Shown: positions 62,521-64,000 of the stretch, one piece after another
Position numbering within the stretch: position 1 is the stretch's first letter
Layout: each line of letters opens with the position of its first letter
Assembly: GCF_002531575.1 (NCBI RefSeq)
Contig: NZ_NWTI01000001.1
Coordinates: forward strand, 331,501-395,500
DNA: 64,000 nucleotides
Source of the DNA: Bradyrhizobium sp. Y36
GTDB taxonomy: Bacteria; Pseudomonadota; Alphaproteobacteria; Rhizobiales; Xanthobacteraceae
Direction of reading: 5' to 3'
Notes under the pieces: generated by a model
What the model was told of the DNA's origin: nothing
Databases searched by the model: none
What the model saw: only the letters and a program-made list of their open reading frames with translations
Translations under genes and position numbers: made by a program

Positions 62521-63333
62521 ATGTTCAAGAAAATGTCTGTCGCGCTGCTCGGCAGCGCTTGCACCTTCATTGCCGGCACGAGCGGTGCTGGTGCCTTCGA
62601 CAATTCGGTGCCGAATGATCCGCCTGCGGTGCTCTACCAGCCGCAGGTGCCGCCGGCGCCGGTGCGCGTCGCCTCCAATTCGAACATGGGCGGCGGCTTC
62701 ATCGAGTTCCTGTTCGGCGACGGTCCCGGCCGCGGCCCGGCCTACGCGCCCGAGCGGCCGGTGTATCAGCAGCAGCCCGGCTATTACGACCAGCGCCGCC
62801 TGCCGCCGATGGGCGAGCCGCAGATGCAGGGTGGATATCAGGGCGCAGGCCTCCAGCAGGAGGCGGTCGATCCGCGGCAGCGCCCGTTCGATCCGAGATT
62901 CGAGAAACAATCTGTTGACTATAGCGGCAAGGAAAGCGCCGGAACGATCGTGGTCGATACCCCGAACAAGTTCCTCTATCTCGTCGAGGGCAACGGCAGG
63001 GCGATGCGCTACGGCATCGGCGTCGGCCGTCCCGGCTTCACCTGGTCCGGCGTGAAGTCGATCACGGCCAAGCGCGAATGGCCGGACTGGACGCCGCCGG
63101 CCGAAATGCTCGCGCGCCGGCCCGATCTGCCCCGGCACATGGAAGGTGGTCCTGAAAATCCGCTCGGCGCTCGCGCGATGTATCTGGGATCGACGCTCTA
63201 CCGCATCCACGGCTCCAACGAGCCCTGGACCATCGGCACCAACGTCTCCTCCGGCTGCATCCGCATGCGCAACGAGGACGTCATCGACCTCTACGGCCGC
63301 GTCAATGTCGGCACCAAGGTCGTGGTGATGTGA
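62521..63333 (+). CDS. L,D-transpeptidase (YkuD domain)
   Basis: The 270-residue secreted protein has a signal peptide (VALLGSACTFIAGTSGAGAF), a Pro/Gln-rich linker, then the YkuD core: ESAGTIVVDTPNKFLYLVEG, GIGVGRPGFTWSG, and the active site RIHGSNEPWTIGTNVSSGCI with His230 and catalytic Cys246. These enzymes cross-link peptidoglycan (3-3 links) or attach proteins in the periplasm. Length and linker are typical of Rhizobiales YkuD proteins. ATG 62521 fits the signal peptide; earlier in-frame starts do not. A REPIN starts 26 bp after the stop. Confidence 0.95.
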   Translation: MFKKMSVALLGSACTFIAGTSGAGAFDNSVPNDPPAVLYQPQVPPAPVRVASNSNMGGGFIEFLFGDGPGRGPAYAPERPVYQQQPGYYDQRRLPPMGEPQMQGGYQGAGLQQEAVDPRQRPFDPRFEKQSVDYSGKESAGTIVVDTPNKFLYLVEGNGRAMRYGIGVGRPGFTWSGVKSITAKREWPDWTPPAEMLARRPDLPRHMEGGPENPLGARAMYLGSTLYRIHGSNEPWTIGTNVSSGCIRMRNEDVIDLYGRVNVGTKVVVM

Positions 63334-63358
63334 GGTCTCCTCACCCTCGTTCGGAATC

Positions 63359-63444
63359 GTAGGGTGGGCAAAGGCGCCCTTGCGCCGTGCCCACGTCCTC
63401 TACGATACGGCAACGTGGGCACGCTGTCGCTTTGCCCACCCTGC
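63359..63444. repeat. Solo REPIN (right end degraded)
   Basis: Starts GTAGGGTGGGCAAAGG and ends CTTTGCCCACCCTGC: the right terminal CTAC has become CTGC. The left hairpin keeps the inner stem GGCGCCCTTGCGCC. The spacer is unlike those of the other copies. Confidence 0.82.
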
Positions 63445-63515
63445 GATACTGCGCTCGCGAACAGAGACCCCCGCGTGCGACCTTCTCCCGCAAGAGAGCC
63501 GGAGCTGCTCAAGAT

Positions 63516-63546
63516 GAAAACGGCCGCCTCAAGGGCGGCCGCTTTT
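63516..63546 (-). terminator. Rho-independent terminator of the DUF2076 gene
   Basis: On the minus strand CGGCCGCC-CTTGA-GGCGGCCG, an 8-bp perfect stem, followed by TTTTC. Confidence 0.85.
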
Positions 63547-63569
63547 GTTCGTGGTGCTACACGGCAACC

Positions 63570-64000
63570 TCACGCGTAATCGCTGCCGCCATCGTCGTCG
63601 CCGCCGAAATCGCTGTCGTCGGCCATGTCCGTGTTGTCGCCGCGATCGTCGCCGTAGTTCTGATCGTTGTTGTCGTGGTCGTTCGACGCCTGGTCGAGGA
63701 AGCCCTGGCGGGAATCGCGATTCGAGCCGATGTCGTTCAGGCCGGCATCGCGCGCGAGCGAGCCGCCGGACTGGTCGCTGCCGCCCCAAGGACTTCCACC
63801 AGCACTGCGATCGCCGCCGAGGGAATTGGTGTCGCCGAAAGCCTGCTGGTGCGATCCGCCCATCATGCCGCGGATGCTCGAGAGCAACAGGGAGCCGCCG
63901 ACGACGCCGGCCGCAGCGGCCGCGGCCGTGCCGAGGAACGAGCCGCCGCCACCGCCGACCGGCGGAGCGCCATAACCCTGACCGGGGCCTTGACCGTAAG
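63570..64000 (-). CDS. DUF2076-domain protein (partial, N-terminus outside window)
   Basis: The visible C-terminal ~143 residues contain the family's Gly/Gln-rich stretch, the membrane-like SFLGTAAAAAAGVVGGSLLL followed by SIRGMMGG, and an Asp/Gly/Ser-rich acidic tail. This is how DUF2076 proteins of Rhizobiales end. They have a helical N-terminal domain, not seen here, and function is unknown. The stop is at 63570 and a terminator follows. Confidence 0.85.
   Translation of the reverse strand, partial: YGQGPGQGYGAPPVGGGGGSFLGTAAAAAAGVVGGSLLLSSIRGMMGGSHQQAFGDTNSLGGDRSAGGSPWGGSDQSGGSLARDAGLNDIGSNRDSRQGFLDQASNDHDNNDQNYGDDRGDNTDMADDSDFGGDDDGGSDYA

Overview
The window is high-GC alphaproteobacterial DNA. 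Gene content and the abundant palindromic intergenic repeats fit Bradyrhizobium or a close relative (inference; no 16S or other marker is present). About 53 protein genes are supported. No rRNA or tRNA gene and no CRISPR array was seen.

Left part (1-12 kb): an EmrA/EmrB-type efflux operon ending in an AhpD-like gene, with a divergent LysR regulator; a fused indolepyruvate ferredoxin oxidoreductase divergent from an Lrp/AsnC regulator; and a three-gene catabolic operon (Ldh-type dehydrogenase, LLM flavin monooxygenase, fumarylacetoacetate-hydrolase fold). At 12-16 kb is a 1390-residue c-di-GMP protein with five tandem GAF domains plus GGDEF and EAL.

16-28 kb is a surface-polysaccharide cluster: galE, a WecB/TagA/CpsF transferase, a Wzz/tyrosine-kinase-like protein whose P-loop lysine is replaced, a methyltransferase, two family-2 glycosyltransferases, a GT-B-like protein, an O-antigen-ligase/polymerase-like membrane protein and a FemAB/BioF2-like acyltransferase. 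No flippase, export porin or initiating phosphoglycosyltransferase lies in the window.

28-41 kb holds small redox and regulator modules: SDR/pirin/WrbA with LysR; alcohol dehydrogenase with MerR; SDR with HxlR. Several have clear operator-like palindromes. In their midst (31.4-32.6 kb) is the most striking locus: a REP-associated tyrosine transposase (RAYT) inside inverted GTAG-REPs, preceded by three tandem 168-169 bp units. Those units look like internally deleted copies of the transposase element itself. Solo copies of the same inverted REP pair (REPINs) lie at 8.56, 44.68 and 63.36 kb.

41-64 kb: cysteine-free ribosomal protein L36, a TPR protein, an alpha/beta hydrolase, a ~1.1 kb gene-free repeat-rich stretch, a class I cytochrome c, the glcDEF glycolate oxidase operon, a lysine-rich histone-like protein, a TorF-type porin, a BacA-like peptide ABC transporter, an L-lactate permease, groES-groEL with CIRCE, a CheZ-like phosphatase, an L,D-transpeptidase and the end of a DUF2076 gene. 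Many genes here end in strong hairpin terminators.
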